DNA of 64,000 bases from Siphonodentalium dalli. Taxonomy: Eukaryota; Mollusca; Scaphopoda; Gadilida; Siphonodentaliidae. The DNA is taken from assembly GCA_032622095.1 (NCBI GenBank), contig CP136061.1, positions 5,468,734-5,532,733 of the forward strand. The letters run 5' to 3'. Every line of letters starts with the position of its first letter. Position 1 is the first letter of the stretch. Shown piece by piece: positions 12,966 to 25,856 of the stretch. A program made the translations under genes and the position numbers. Below the pieces are notes generated by a model. It was not told the origin of the DNA and made no database searches. It was given only the letters and a program-made list of their open reading frames with translations.

Positions 12966-14888
12966 TACAGTATTTTTCAACGCCCAAATCTCGGAATGTA
13001 TTAGTACTAGAAAACACAAGTTTGGTAAGTATGTTGGGGTAAATGAGTTCTATGCCTTTGGCTCATAACGGATATTGTCCGCATTTACCCCGTGGAGTTA
13101 TCTCCCTTTATATGAAAAAATGTCATTTTATTATCTCGGAAATTATAAGGAGCAGAGCATTGAAAATTGGACTGTATGCACATCTCGATATGCCCTACTG
13201 CCCACGGGCATCAGAACTTGTGTCCGCGCTTTCCCTGAGGAGTTACCGCCCATAGTTGGCAAACCTCTATTTGATTGTACTCTGTTGTCCTCTTGTATCA
13301 TTCCAGATAACTGCATGTGGTTTTCATAGTCGTGTTGACCGTTGTCAGTTTAGTCAGAGAAGGAAATTTTGACAGGGTCGGACATATATTTTGACACTGG
13401 GGTGGGGGGCAAATTGTTTGCAAAATAAAATTTTGATTGACATTCATATATTTAAGTTTATGTATTTCCCGAACGAAAACAAACTCATACCGGAAAGGAT
13501 TTTTGAAATCCGAGAAGAAATGCAAGAGTTACGGGCCCTCAAAGTTTGCAATTTGGGCCCATGTGCTTGATAACACATCTCCTCCGAAGATGTCGAAGTT
13601 TGGATGTCAGCTGATACGCCAACGTGTGCGGACGGAAGAGGGCACGCGGTGGGCCAAATTTTGCCAGTGTCGGTTCATTATTGTGGGTCTGGGGAGGGGT
13701 GGTCCGTGGTACCAATTTTTAATTCTTCTCGGAATCAGATGAAACTTGGAATATAACATCTGCAACATCAGCCGATCTAGAAACTGGAAAAATTTCGAAA
13801 ATCCATCGAAAACTAAAAGAATCGCGGGCCCTCAAACTTTGCAATTTTGGGCCCATGTGCTTGATAACACATCTCCTCCGAAGATATCGAACATAGGATG
13901 TCATCTGATACGAAAATGCGTACGGACTGGAGACGGCACGCGGTGGGCCAAATTTTGCCAGTGTCGGTTCATTATTGTGGGTCTGGGGAGGGGTGGTCCG
14001 TGGTGCCGAATTTTAATTCTTCTCGGAATCAGATGAAACTTGGAATATAATATCTGCAACATCAGCCGATCTCGAAGCTGAACACAGATCGTAAATACGT
14101 TGGAAAATGGCGGAGATTTTGGCCGTACAAGTTTGAATTTGGGCCCATATGCTTTCCAATAATCAAAGTGTTATCCGTCTCCAAATCAGATGAAATTTAT
14201 ACTATGCAATCTATGTCAGCCGCAAATCACAAAACTGGAAACAACTTTAAAATCCGTTGGAAACTGACGAAGTTACGGGGCCTCAAACTTAGCAGTTTGT
14301 GCCAGGGGTTGATGTTTTCCCAATCCCGTCACCCAATTTCGAGGCAGGGGTGGGGTCACGTCCAAACACTTGAGATCAACCTACACATATTAGGACAACA
14401 TATAATCACCATACTTCATATTTTCCGTCCATAAACTGCGATTCTTTCCACTCATGATTGATCCTATTATTATACTTCCATGGTGTAACCAAGGAAGTAT
14501 ATTGTTTTTCTACTGCGGCCGTTTTCTGTTTAATTGGAAATACTCAGAAACTAATGGGAGGAGGACCGCGAAATCTCTAGCGAATGAAGGCATCTAAGGT
14601 CTACTAAAAATAATGGTATCCGGATGTTGGTCCAATATCTTTTAACAGAGTTATGGCCCTTTTTCGATTATTTTTCATTATTATTATACTTCCATGGTGT
14701 AACCAAGGAAGTATATTGTTTTTCTACTGCGGCCGTTTTCTGTTTAATTGGAAATACTCAGAAACTAATGGGAGGAGGACCGCGAAATCTCTAGCGAATG
14801 AAGGCATCTAAGGTCTACTAAAAATAATGGTATCCGGATGTTGGTCCAATATCTTTTAACAGAGTTATGGCCCTTTTTCGATTATTTT

Positions 14889-14929
<41 letters not shown>

Positions 14930-14930
14930 C
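12966..14930 (+). repeat. Array A unit 8, transitional, 1965 bp
   Basis: This unit is 229 bp longer than its left neighbours. The extra length is a second copy of the H module: hairpins at 14471 and 14685, 214 bp apart. The first copy has only (ATT)3 before the second hairpin, and the second has (ATT)12. The rest matches the 1736-bp type. Confidence 0.93.
14471..14930 (+). repeat. Doubled H module in unit 8
   Basis: This is a tandem duplication of the 214-bp hairpin module, joined at TTATTATAC. A second, separate doubling lies at 16436-16886. Both joins fall at the (TTA)n-TATAC boundary, showing that the H module is a unit of exchange by itself. Confidence 0.9.
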
Positions 14931-16886
14931 TACAGTATTTTTCAACGCCCAAATCTCGGAATGTATTAGTACTAGAAAACTCAAGTTTGGTAAGTATGTT
15001 GGGGTAAATGAGTTCTATGCCTTTGGCTCATAACGGATATTGTCCGCATTTACCCCGTGGAGTTATCTCCCTTTATATGAAAAAATGTCATTTTATTATC
15101 TCGGAAATTATAAGGAGCAGAGCATCGAAAATTGGACTGTATACACATCTCGATATGCCCTACTGCCCACGGGCTTCAGAACTTGTGTCCGCGCTTTCCC
15201 TGAGGAGTTACCGCCCATAGTTGGCAAACCTCTATTTGATTGTACTCTGTTGTCCTCTTGTATCATTCCAGATAACTGCATGTGGTTTTCATAGTCGTGT
15301 TGACCGTTGTCAGTTTAGTCAGAGAAGGAAATTTTGACAGGGTCGGACATATATTTTGACACTGGGGTGGGGGGCAAATTGTTTGCAAAATAAAATTTTG
15401 ATTGACATTCATATATTTAAGTTTATGTATTTCCCGAACGAAAACAAACTCATACCGGAAAGGATTTTTGAAATCCGAGAAGAAATGCAAGAGTTACGGG
15501 CCCTCAAAGTTTGCAATTTGGGCCCATGTGCTTGATAACACATCTCCTCCGAAGATGTCGAAGTTTGGATGTCAGCTGATACGCCAACGTGTGCGGACGG
15601 AAGAGGGCACGCGGTGGGCCAAATTTTGCCAGTGTCGGTTCATTATTGTGGGTCTGGGGAGGGGTGGTCCGTGGTACCAATTTTTAATTCTTCTCGGAAT
15701 CAGATGAAACTTGGAATATAACATCTGCAACATCAGCCGATCTAGAAACTGGACGAATTTCGAAAATCCATCGAAAACTAAAAGAATCGCGGGCCCTCAA
15801 ACTTTGCAATTTTGGGCCCATGTGCTTGATAACACATCTCCTCCGAAGATATCGAACATAGGATGTCATCTGATACGAAAATGCGTACGGACTGGAGACG
15901 GCACGCGGTGGGCCAAATGTTGCCAGTGTCGGTTCATTATTGTGGGTCTGGGGAGGGGTGGTCCGTGGTGCCGAATTTTAATTCTTCTCGGAATCAGATG
16001 AAACTTGGAATATAATATCTGCAACATCAGCCGATCTCGAAGCTGAACACAGATCGTAAATACGTTGGAAAATGGCGGAGATTTTGGCCGTACAAGTTTG
16101 AATTTGGGCCCATATGCTTTCCAATAATCAAAGTGTTATCCGTATCCAAATCAGATGAAATTTATACTATGCAATCTATGTCAGCCGCAAATCACAAAAC
16201 TGGAAACAACTTTAAAATCCGTTGGAAACTGACGAAGTTACGGGGCCTCAAACTTAGCAGTTTGTGCCAGGGGTTGATGTTTTCCCAATCCCGTCACCCA
16301 ATTTCGAGGCAGGGGTGGGGTCACGTCCAAACACTTGAGATCAACCTACACATATTAGGACAACATATAATCACCATACTTCATATTTTCCGTCCATAAA
16401 CTGCGATTCTTTCCACTCATGATTGATCCTATTATTATACTTCCATGGTGTAACCAAGGAAGTATATTGTTTTTCTACTGCGGCCGTTTTCTGTTTAATT
16501 GGAAATACTCAGAAACTAATGGGAGGAGGACCGCGAAATCTCTAGCGAATGAAGGCATCTAAGGTCTACTAAAAATAATGGTATCCGGATGTTGGTCCAA
16601 TATCTTTTAACAGAGTTATGGCCCTTTTTCGATTATTTTTCATTATTATTATTATTATTATACTTCCATGGTGTAACCAAGGAAGTATATTGTTTTTCTA
16701 CTGCGGCCGTTTTCTGTTTAATTGGAAATACTCAGAAACTAATGGGAGGAGGACCGCGAAATCTCTAGCGAATGAAGGCATCTAAGGTCTACTAAAAATA
16801 ATGGTATCCGGATGTTGGTCCAATATCTTTTAACAGAGTTATGGCCCTTTTTCGATTATTTTTCATTATTATTATTATTATTATAC
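14931..16886 (+). repeat. Array A unit 9, transitional, 1956 bp
   Basis: This unit also carries a doubled H module (hairpins at 16436 and 16659, 223 bp apart). Its core starts to show the variants of the 1733-bp type, for example AAAACTCAAG for AAAACACAAG and GTATACACATC for GTATGCACATC. It also has private changes, such as CGGGCTTCAG near 15172 and CCAAATGTTGCC near 15913. Confidence 0.92.
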
Positions 16887-19800
16887 TACAGTATTTTTCA
16901 ACGCCCAAATCTCGGAATGTATTAGTACTAGAAAACTCAAGTTTGGTAAGTATGTTGGGGTAAATGAGTTCTATGCCTTTGGCTCATAACGGATATTGTC
17001 CGCATTTACCCCGTGGAGTTATCTCCCTTTATATGAAAAAATGTCATTTTATTATCTCGGAAATTATAAGGAGCAGAGCATCGAAAATTGGACTGTATAC
17101 ACATCTCGATATGCCCTACTGCCCACGGGCATCAGAACTTGTGTCCGCGCTTTCCCTGAGGAGTTACCGCCCATAGTTGGCAAACCTCTATTTGATTGTA
17201 CTCTGTTGTCCTCTTGTATCATTCCAGATAACTGCATGTGGTTTTCATAGTCGTGTTGACCGTTGTCAGTTTAGTCAGAGAAGGAAATTTTGACAGGGTC
17301 AGACATATATTTTGACACTGGGGTGGGGGGCAAATTGTTTGCAAAATAAAATTTTGATTGACATTCATATATTTAAGTTTATGTATTTCCCGAACGAAAA
17401 CAAACTCATACCGGAAAGGATTTTTGAAATCCGAGAAGAAATGCAAGAGTTACGGGCCCTCAAAGTTTGCAATTTGGGCCCATGTGCTTGTCCTCACATC
17501 TCCTCCGAAGATATCGAACATAGGATATCATCTGATACGCCAACGTGTGCGGACGGAAGAGAGCACGCGGTGGGCCAAATTTTGCCAGTGTCTGTTCATT
17601 ATTGTGGGTCTGGGGAGGGGTGGTCCGTGGTACCAATTTTTAATTCTTCTCGGAATCAGATGAAACTTGGAATATAACATCTGCAACATCAGCCGATCTA
17701 GAAACTGGAAGAATTTCGAAAATCCATCGAAAACTAAAAGAATCGCGGGCCCTCAAACTTTGCAATTTTGGGCCCATGTGCTTGATAACACATCTCCTCC
17801 GAAGATATCGAACATAGGATGTCATCTGATACGAAAATGCGTACGGACTGGAGACGGCACGCGGTGGGCCAAATTTTGCCAGTGTAGGTTCATTATTGTG
17901 GGTCTGGGGAGGGGTGGTCCGTGGTGCCAAATTTTAATTCTTCTCGGAATCAGATGAAACTTGGAATATAATATCTGCAACATCAGCCGATCTCGAAGCT
18001 GAAGACAGATCGTAAATACGTTGGAAAATGGCGGAGATTTTGGCCGTACAAGTTTGAATTTGGGCCCATATGCTTTCCAATAATCAAAGTGTTATTCGTC
18101 TCCAAATCAGATGAAATTTATACTATGCAATCTATGTCAGCCGCAAATCACAAAACTGGAAACAACTTTAAAATCCGTTGGAAACTGACGAAGTTACGGG
18201 GCCTCAAACTTAGCAGTTTGTGCCAGGGGTTGATGTTTTCCCAATCCCGTCACCCAATTTCGAGGCAGGGGTGGGGTCACGTCCAAACACTTGAGATCAA
18301 CCTACACATATTAGGACAACATATAATCACCATACTTCATATTTTCCGTCCATAAACTGCGATTCTTTCCACTCATGATTGATCCTATTATTATACTTCC
18401 ATGGTGTAACCAAGGAAGTATATTGTTTTTCTACTGCGGCCGTTTTCTGTTTAATTGGAAATACTCAGAAACTAATGGGAGGAGGACCGCGAAATCTCTA
18501 GCGAATGAAGGCATCTAAGGTCTACTAAAAATAATGGTATCCGGATGTTGGTCCAATATCTTTTAACAGAGTTATGGCCCTTTTTCGATTATTTTTCATT
18601 ATTATTATTATTATTATACTACAGTATTTTTCAACGCCCAAATCTCGGAATGTATTAGTACTAGAAAACTCAAGTTTGGTAAGTATGTTGGGGTAAATGA
18701 GTTCTATGCCTTTGGCTCATAACGGATATTGTCCGCATTTACCCCGTGGAGTTATCTCCCTTTATATGAAAAAATGTCATTTTATTATCTCGGAAATTAT
18801 AAGGAGCAGAGCATCGAAAATTGGACTGTATACACATCTCGATATGCCCTACTGCCCACGGGCATCAGAACTTGTGTCCGCGCTTTCCCTGAGGAGTTAC
18901 CGCCCATAGTTGGCAAACCTCTATTTGATTGTACTCTGTTGTCCTCTTGTATCATTCCAGATAACTGCATGTGGTTTTCATAGTCGTGTTGACCGTTGTC
19001 AGTTTAGTCAGAGAAGGAAATTTTGACAGGGTCAGACATATATTTTGACACTGGGGTGGGGGGCAAATTGTTTGCAAAATAAAATTTTGATTGACATTCA
19101 TATATTTAAGTTTATGTATTTCCCGAACGAAAACAAACTCATACCGGAAAGGATTTTTGAAATCCGAGAAGAAATGCAAGAGTTACGGGCCCTCAAAGTT
19201 TGCAATTTGGGCCCATGTGCTTGTCCTCACATCTCCTCCGAAGATATCGAACATAGGATATCATCTGATACGCCAACGTGTGCGGACGGAAGAGAGCACG
19301 CGGTGGGCCAAATTTTGCCAGTGTCTGTTCATTATTGTGGGTCTGGGGAGGGGTGGTCCGTGGTACCAATTTTTAATTCTTCTCGGAATCAGATGAAACT
19401 TGGAATATAACATCTGCAACATCAGCCGATCTAGAAACTGGAAGAATTTCGAAAATCCATCGAAAACTAAAAGAATCGCGGGCCCTCAAACTTTGCAATT
19501 TTGGGCCCATGTGCTTGATAACACATCTCCTCCGAAGATATCGAACATAGGATGTCATCTGATACGAAAATGCGTACGGACTGGAGACGGCACGCGGTGG
19601 GCCAAATTTTGCCAGTGTAGGTTCATTATTGTGGGTCTGGGGAGGGGTGGTCCGTGGTGCCAAATTTTAATTCTTCTCGGAATCAGATGAAACTTGGAAT
19701 ATAATATCTGCAACATCAGCCGATCTCGAAGCTGAAGACAGATCGTAAATACGTTGGAAAATGGCGGAGATTTTGGCCGTACAAGTTTGAATTTGGGCCC

Positions 19801-22800
19801 ATATGCTTTCCAATAATCAAAGTGTTATTCGTCTCCAAATCAGATGAAATTTATACTATGCAATCTATGTCAGCCGCAAATCACAAAACTGGAAACAACT
19901 TTAAAATCCGTTGGAAACTGACGAAGTTACGGGGCCTCAAACTTAGCAGTTTGTGCCAGGGGTTGATGTTTTCCCAATCCCGTCACCCAATTTCGAGGCA
20001 GGGGTGGGGTCACGTCCAAACACTTGAGATCAACCTACACATATTAGGACAACATATAATCACCATACTTCATATTTTCCGTCCATAAACTGCGATTCTT
20101 TCCACTCATGATTGATCCTATTATTATACTTCCATGGTGTAACCAAGGAAGTATATTGTTTTTCTACTGCGGCCGTTTTCTGTTTAATTGGAAATACTCA
20201 GAAACTAATGGGAGGAGGACCGCGAAATCTCTAGCGAATGAAGGCATCTAAGGTCTACTAAAAATAATGGTATCCGGATGTTGGTCCAATATCTTTTAAC
20301 AGAGTTATGGCCCTTTTTCGATTATTTTTCATTATTATTATTATTATTATACTACAGTATTTTTCAACGCCCAAATCTCGGAATGTATTAGTACTAGAAA
20401 ACTCAAGTTTGGTAAGTATGTTGGGGTAAATGAGTTCTATGCCTTTGGCTCATAACGGATATTGTCCGCATTTACCCCGTGGAGTTATCTCCCTTTATAT
20501 GAAAAAATGTCATTTTATTATCTCGGAAATTATAAGGAGCAGAGCATCGAAAATTGGACTGTATACACATCTCGATATGCCCTACTGCCCACGGGCATCA
20601 GAACTTGTGTCCGCGCTTTCCCTGAGGAGTTACCGCCCATAGTTGGCAAACCTCTATTTGATTGTACTCTGTTGTCCTCTTGTATCATTCCAGATAACTG
20701 CATGTGGTTTTCATAGTCGTGTTGACCGTTGTCAGTTTAGTCAGAGAAGGAAATTTTGACAGGGTCAGACATATATTTTGACACTGGGGTGGGGGGCAAA
20801 TTGTTTGCAAAATAAAATTTTGATTGACATTCATATATTTAAGTTTATGTATTTCCCGAACGAAAACAAACTCATACCGGAAAGGATTTTTGAAATCCGA
20901 GAAGAAATGCAAGAGTTACGGGCCCTCAAAGTTTGCAATTTGGGCCCATGTGCTTGTCCTCACATCTCCTCCGAAGATATCGAACATAGGATATCATCTG
21001 ATACGCCAACGTGTGCGGACGGAAGAGAGCACGCGGTGGGCCAAATTTTGCCAGTGTCTGTTCATTATTGTGGGTCTGGGGAGGGGTGGTCCGTGGTACC
21101 AATTTTTAATTCTTCTCGGAATCAGATGAAACTTGGAATATAACATCTGCAACATCAGCCGATCTAGAAACTGGAAGAATTTCGAAAATCCATCGAAAAC
21201 TAAAAGAATCGCGGGCCCTCAAACTTTGCAATTTTGGGCCCATGTGCTTGATAACACATCTCCTCCGAAGATATCGAACATAGGATGTCATCTGATACGA
21301 AAATGCGTACGGACTGGAGACGGCACGCGGTGGGCCAAATTTTGCCAGTGTAGGTTCATTATTGTGGGTCTGGGGAGGGGTGGTCCGTGGTGCCAAATTT
21401 TAATTCTTCTCGGAATCAGATGAAACTTGGAATATAATATCTGCAACATCAGCCGATCTCGAAGCTGAAGACAGATCGTAAATACGTTGGAAAATGGCGG
21501 AGATTTTGGCCGTACAAGTTTGAATTTGGGCCCATATGCTTTCCAATAATCAAAGTGTTATTCGTCTCCAAATCAGATGAAATTTATACTATGCAATCTA
21601 TGTCAGCCGCAAATCACAAAACTGGAAACAACTTTAAAATCCGTTGGAAACTGACGAAGTTACGGGGCCTCAAACTTAGCAGTTTGTGCCAGGGGTTGAT
21701 GTTTTCCCAATCCCGTCACCCAATTTCGAGGCAGGGGTGGGGTCACGTCCAAACACTTGAGATCAACCTACACATATTAGGACAACATATAATCACCATA
21801 CTTCATATTTTCCGTCCATAAACTGCGATTCTTTCCACTCATGATTGATCCTATTATTATACTTCCATGGTGTAACCAAGGAAGTATATTGTTTTTCTAC
21901 TGCGGCCGTTTTCTGTTTAATTGGAAATACTCAGAAACTAATGGGAGGAGGACCGCGAAATCTCTAGCGAATGAAGGCATCTAAGGTCTACTAAAAATAA
22001 TGGTATCCGGATGTTGGTCCAATATCTTTTAACAGAGTTATGGCCCTTTTTCGATTATTTTTCATTATTATTATTATTATTATACTACAGTATTTTTCAA
22101 CGCCCAAATCTCGGAATGTATTAGTACTAGAAAACTCAAGTTTGGTAAGTATGTTGGGGTAAATGAGTTCTATGCCTTTGGCTCATAACGGATATTGTCC
22201 GCATTTACCCCGTGGAGTTATCTCCCTTTATATGAAAAAATGTCATTTTATTATCTCGGAAATTATAAGGAGCAGAGCATCGAAAATTGGACTGTATACA
22301 CATCTCGATATGCCCTACTGCCCACGGGCATCAGAACTTGTGTCCGCGCTTTCCCTGAGGAGTTACCGCCCATAGTTGGCAAACCTCTATTTGATTGTAC
22401 TCTGTTGTCCTCTTGTATCATTCCAGATAACTGCATGTGGTTTTCATAGTCGTGTTGACCGTTGTCAGTTTAGTCAGAGAAGGAAATTTTGACAGGGTCA
22501 GACATATATTTTGACACTGGGGTGGGGGGCAAATTGTTTGCAAAATAAAATTTTGATTGACATTCATATATTTAAGTTTATGTATTTCCCGAACGAAAAC
22601 AAACTCATACCGGAAAGGATTTTTGAAATCCGAGAAGAAATGCAAGAGTTACGGGCCCTCAAAGTTTGCAATTTGGGCCCATGTGCTTGTCCTCACATCT
22701 CCTCCGAAGATATCGAACATAGGATATCATCTGATACGCCAACGTGTGCGGACGGAAGAGAGCACGCGGTGGGCCAAATTTTGCCAGTGTCTGTTCATTA

Positions 22801-23818
22801 TTGTGGGTCTGGGGAGGGGTGGTCCGTGGTACCAATTTTTAATTCTTCTCGGAATCAGATGAAACTTGGAATATAACATCTGCAACATCAGCCGATCTAG
22901 AAACTGGAAGAATTTCGAAAATCCATCGAAAACTAAAAGAATCGCGGGCCCTCAAACTTTGCAATTTTGGGCCCATGTGCTTGATAACACATCTCCTCCG
23001 AAGATATCGAACATAGGATGTCATCTGATACGAAAATGCGTACGGACTGGAGACGGCACGCGGTGGGCCAAATTTTGCCAGTGTAGGTTCATTATTGTGG
23101 GTCTGGGGAGGGGTGGTCCGTGGTGCCAAATTTTAATTCTTCTCGGAATCAGATGAAACTTGGAATATAATATCTGCAACATCAGCCGATCTCGAAGCTG
23201 AAGACAGATCGTAAATACGTTGGAAAATGGCGGAGATTTTGGCCGTACAAGTTTGAATTTGGGCCCATATGCTTTCCAATAATCAAAGTGTTATTCGTCT
23301 CCAAATCAGATGAAATTTATACTATGCAATCTATGTCAGCCGCAAATCACAAAACTGGAAACAACTTTAAAATCCGTTGGAAACTGACGAAGTTACGGGG
23401 CCTCAAACTTAGCAGTTTGTGCCAGGGGTTGATGTTTTCCCAATCCCGTCACCCAATTTCGAGGCAGGGGTGGGGTCACGTCCAAACACTTGAGATCAAC
23501 CTACACATATTAGGACAACATATAATCACCATACTTCATATTTTCCGTCCATAAACTGCGATTCTTTCCACTCATGATTGATCCTATTATTATACTTCCA
23601 TGGTGTAACCAAGGAAGTATATTGTTTTTCTACTGCGGCCGTTTTCTGTTTAATTGGAAATACTCAGAAACTAATGGGAGGAGGACCGCGAAATCTCTAG
23701 CGAATGAAGGCATCTAAGGTCTACTAAAAATAATGGTATCCGGATGTTGGTCCAATATCTTTTAACAGAGTTATGGCCCTTTTTCGATTATTTTTCATTA
23801 TTATTATTATTATTATAC
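16887..23818 (+). repeat. Array A, four tandem 1733-bp units
   Basis: Units start at 16887, 18620, 20353 and 22086. They differ from the left-hand type by one fewer ATT triplet and by shared substitutions. Examples are GCTTGTCCTCACATC for GCTTGATAACACATC near 17490, GTCAGACATA for GTCGGACATA, and GTTATTCGTC for GTTATCCGTC. They look identical to each other by eye. This is a second homogenised domain of the same satellite. Confidence 0.95.
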
Positions 23819-24444
23819 TACAGTATTTTTCAACGCCCAAATCTCGGAATGTATTAGTACTAGAAAACTCAAGTTTGGTAAGTATGTTGGGGTAAATGAG
23901 TTCTATGCCTTTGGCTCATAACGGATATTGTCCGCATTTACCCCGTGGAGTTATCTCCCTTTATATGAAAAAATGTCATTTTATTATCTCGGAAATTATA
24001 AGGAGCAGAGCATCGAAAATTGGACTGTATACACATCTCGATATGCCCTACTGCCCACGGGCATCAGAACTTGTGTCCGCGCTTTCCCTGAGGAGTTACC
24101 GCCCATAGTTGGCAAACCTCTATTTGATTGTACTCTGTTGTCCTCTTGTATCATTCCAGATAACTGCATGTGGTTTTCATAGTCGTGTTGACCGTTGTCA
24201 GTTTAGTCAGAGAAGGAAATTTTGACAGGGTCAGACATATATTTTGACACTGGGGTGGGGGGCAAATTGTTTGCAAAATAAAATTTTGATTGACATTCAT
24301 ATATTTAAGTTTATGTATTTCCCGAACGAAAACAAACTCATACCGGAAAGGATTTTTGAAATCCGAGAAGAAATGCAAGAGTTACGGGCCCTCAAAGTTT
24401 GCAATTTGGGCCCATGTGCTTGTCCTCACATCTCCTCCGAAGAT
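23819..24444 (+). repeat. Array A, truncated last unit
   Basis: A 1733-type core runs 626 bp and stops within the CTCCTCCGAAGAT block, where segment B1 begins. There is no hairpin or (TTA)n at this joint, so the break is inside a unit. Confidence 0.9.
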
Positions 24445-24748
24445 TCAGATTATGCTACACGCGAAACGGAGATGACTTTTGGGAAATCCAGAGTCCAAAA
24501 CGGATCCAAATCGACCTGTCCCAGAAAAGTCGTTCATTTTGTTTTCACTTTTTGAAAAAGGCTCCAATATTTCAACCAAAACTTTTGGACTTAGAACATT
24601 ATTTTTTTCTCAGTCAAGTGAAAAGAGCTCTTCAAAATAATTCCGCTTATATATATAATATATATTATCTATATATACGCCAAAAATTTGTCACTCCCCT
24701 CTCTCCTTCCTCCGGCTACCCCATCCTCCGTGGGATGGAACCTACCTC

Positions 24749-24805
24749 CGATTCGAATACACCCGTCTTGCCGCGGGCCAGTCTCATTCCTCTACCAGAG
24801 AACTG
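24749..24805 (-). pseudogene. Weak tRNA-like relic
   Basis: On the minus strand a D-arm-like CTGGTAGAG is followed about 45 bases later by ATTCGAATCG, resembling a tRNA T loop. No clear anticodon or acceptor stem forms. The same block occurs in B2 (near 38489-38545) and B3 (near 59661-59717) with CTATGGTAGA for the D arm. It may be an old SINE head. Confidence 0.25.
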
Positions 24806-25119
24806 ATAGAACGCCCGTCGAATTCCAACAATCATTTCCAGAGTGCTATATTGGTATGAGTTCATATCGGAGCCGTTATAAAGCAAATAACTTGGATTTT
24901 AATATAAACCCACCTATTCGTAAATTGTGTAGCCCATGGTGTGTGGTAAATTATCATTTTATCGTGTATAGTGTGTCATGAGCTATCTGCGTGCGTGCAT
25001 TTCACTTTTGTATTTTCTTTCGCATCTTCAACGCACTGCATATCATATACAACCAAACAAAATACAAACATTACATTAATTTGATCACACAAGACTTCGT
25101 TATATGGTGTATATTTCTA

Positions 25120-25227
25120 CTAACGTAATGACGACGTATAGCCAATTATTCCATTTGCGATAACAACGATAAACACATAGAAACATGCAAACATCATCAG
25201 TTTCGTAAGATCAATTTGTATATTGTT
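25120..25227 (-). pseudogene. Remnant of the 77-codon membrane ORF in B1
   Basis: This is the C-terminal third of the frame that is complete in B2 (38860-39093) and B3. Homology stops at about 25227, where a deletion removed the start. In 108 bp it differs from B2 by one base, which is a synonymous Asn codon change. Confidence 0.3.
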
Positions 25228-25352
25228 TATATTCTAGTTATTTATCGAATATAAAAAGCATCTTTACATTATCTTTAGTTTGGTATTATTCGTATTTGAT
25301 GATTAAAATACACCAAAACATGTTAAAAATAAAAAATAAAAAAAGATAATTT

Positions 25353-25429
25353 GACGGGATTCGAACTCACGTCGCAATAAAACACAAACTGAATGTTTGA
25401 CGCTCTCTCCACTCGGCTACGCACTGCGC
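25353..25429 (-). pseudogene. tRNA-like unit 1 of B1 (SINE-head-like)
   Basis: Read on the minus strand it has an A box TAGCCGAGTGG (25409-25419) and a B box GTTCGAATCC (25357-25366). An arm CAAAC..GTTTG sits where the anticodon arm would be. A seven-T run (A on the plus strand, 25338-25344) lies just downstream as a possible Pol III terminator. The 5' seven bases do not pair with the 3' end, so no acceptor stem forms and this is not a working tRNA. Confidence 0.6.
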
Positions 25430-25623
25430 TGTTAATTTATAAGAAAATATATTAGTATTAAATATGTAGGCATATAACTGTGTATATTTAAACTTTATAT
25501 CCAAACTGATTGAAATCGAATATAAAAAGCATCTTTACATTATCTTTAGTTTGGTATTATTCGTATTTGATGATTAAAATACACCAAAACATGTTAAAAA
25601 TAAAAAATAAAAAAAGATAATTT

Positions 25624-25701
25624 GACGGGATTCGAACTCACGTCGCAATAAAAACACAAACTGAAGGTTTGACGCTCTGACCACTCGACTACGCACTGCG
25701 C
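25624..25701 (-). pseudogene. tRNA-like unit 2 of B1
   Basis: This is a second tandem copy 271 bp after the first, with the same B box (25628-25637) and T run (25609-25615). The A box is TAGTCGAGTGG. The loop in the anticodon-like arm reads CCTTC instead of CATTC. One extra A lies in the variable region. Confidence 0.6.
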
Positions 25702-25856
25702 TATTAATTTATAAGAAAATATATTAGTATTAAATATATAGGCATATAACTGTGTATATTTAAACTTTATATCCAAACTGATTGAAATGCGTGACTATAT
25801 ATATATACCCATTTCCGCTATACGGGGAACAGGAAAATGCACCTATTCTTCCCACC

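Larger units (their letters stand above)
25246..25790 (-). repeat. Two tandem ~271-bp units carrying the tRNA-like heads (B1)
   Basis: Units starting CGAATATAAAAAGCATC at 25246 and 25517 each contain one tRNA-like head plus AT-rich flank. The same pair lies at about 39310-39850 in B2 and 60480-61020 in B3. The B2 and B3 first units lack the CGAATATAAAAAGC start and run from unrelated sequence instead. Confidence 0.75.

Noticed and set aside
280-23554. Frames of 60-121 codons repeated in every A unit
   Set aside because: They overlap each other on both strands, recur only because the unit recurs, and show no domain, conserved start context or codon pattern.
1-24444. CRISPR array
   Set aside because: Repeats are 1.7-kb units without short spacers, and the sequence is eukaryotic in character.
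24640-24680. AT-rich palindromic stretch as an origin
   Set aside because: It is a simple TA microsatellite repeated in each B copy, with no supporting motif.
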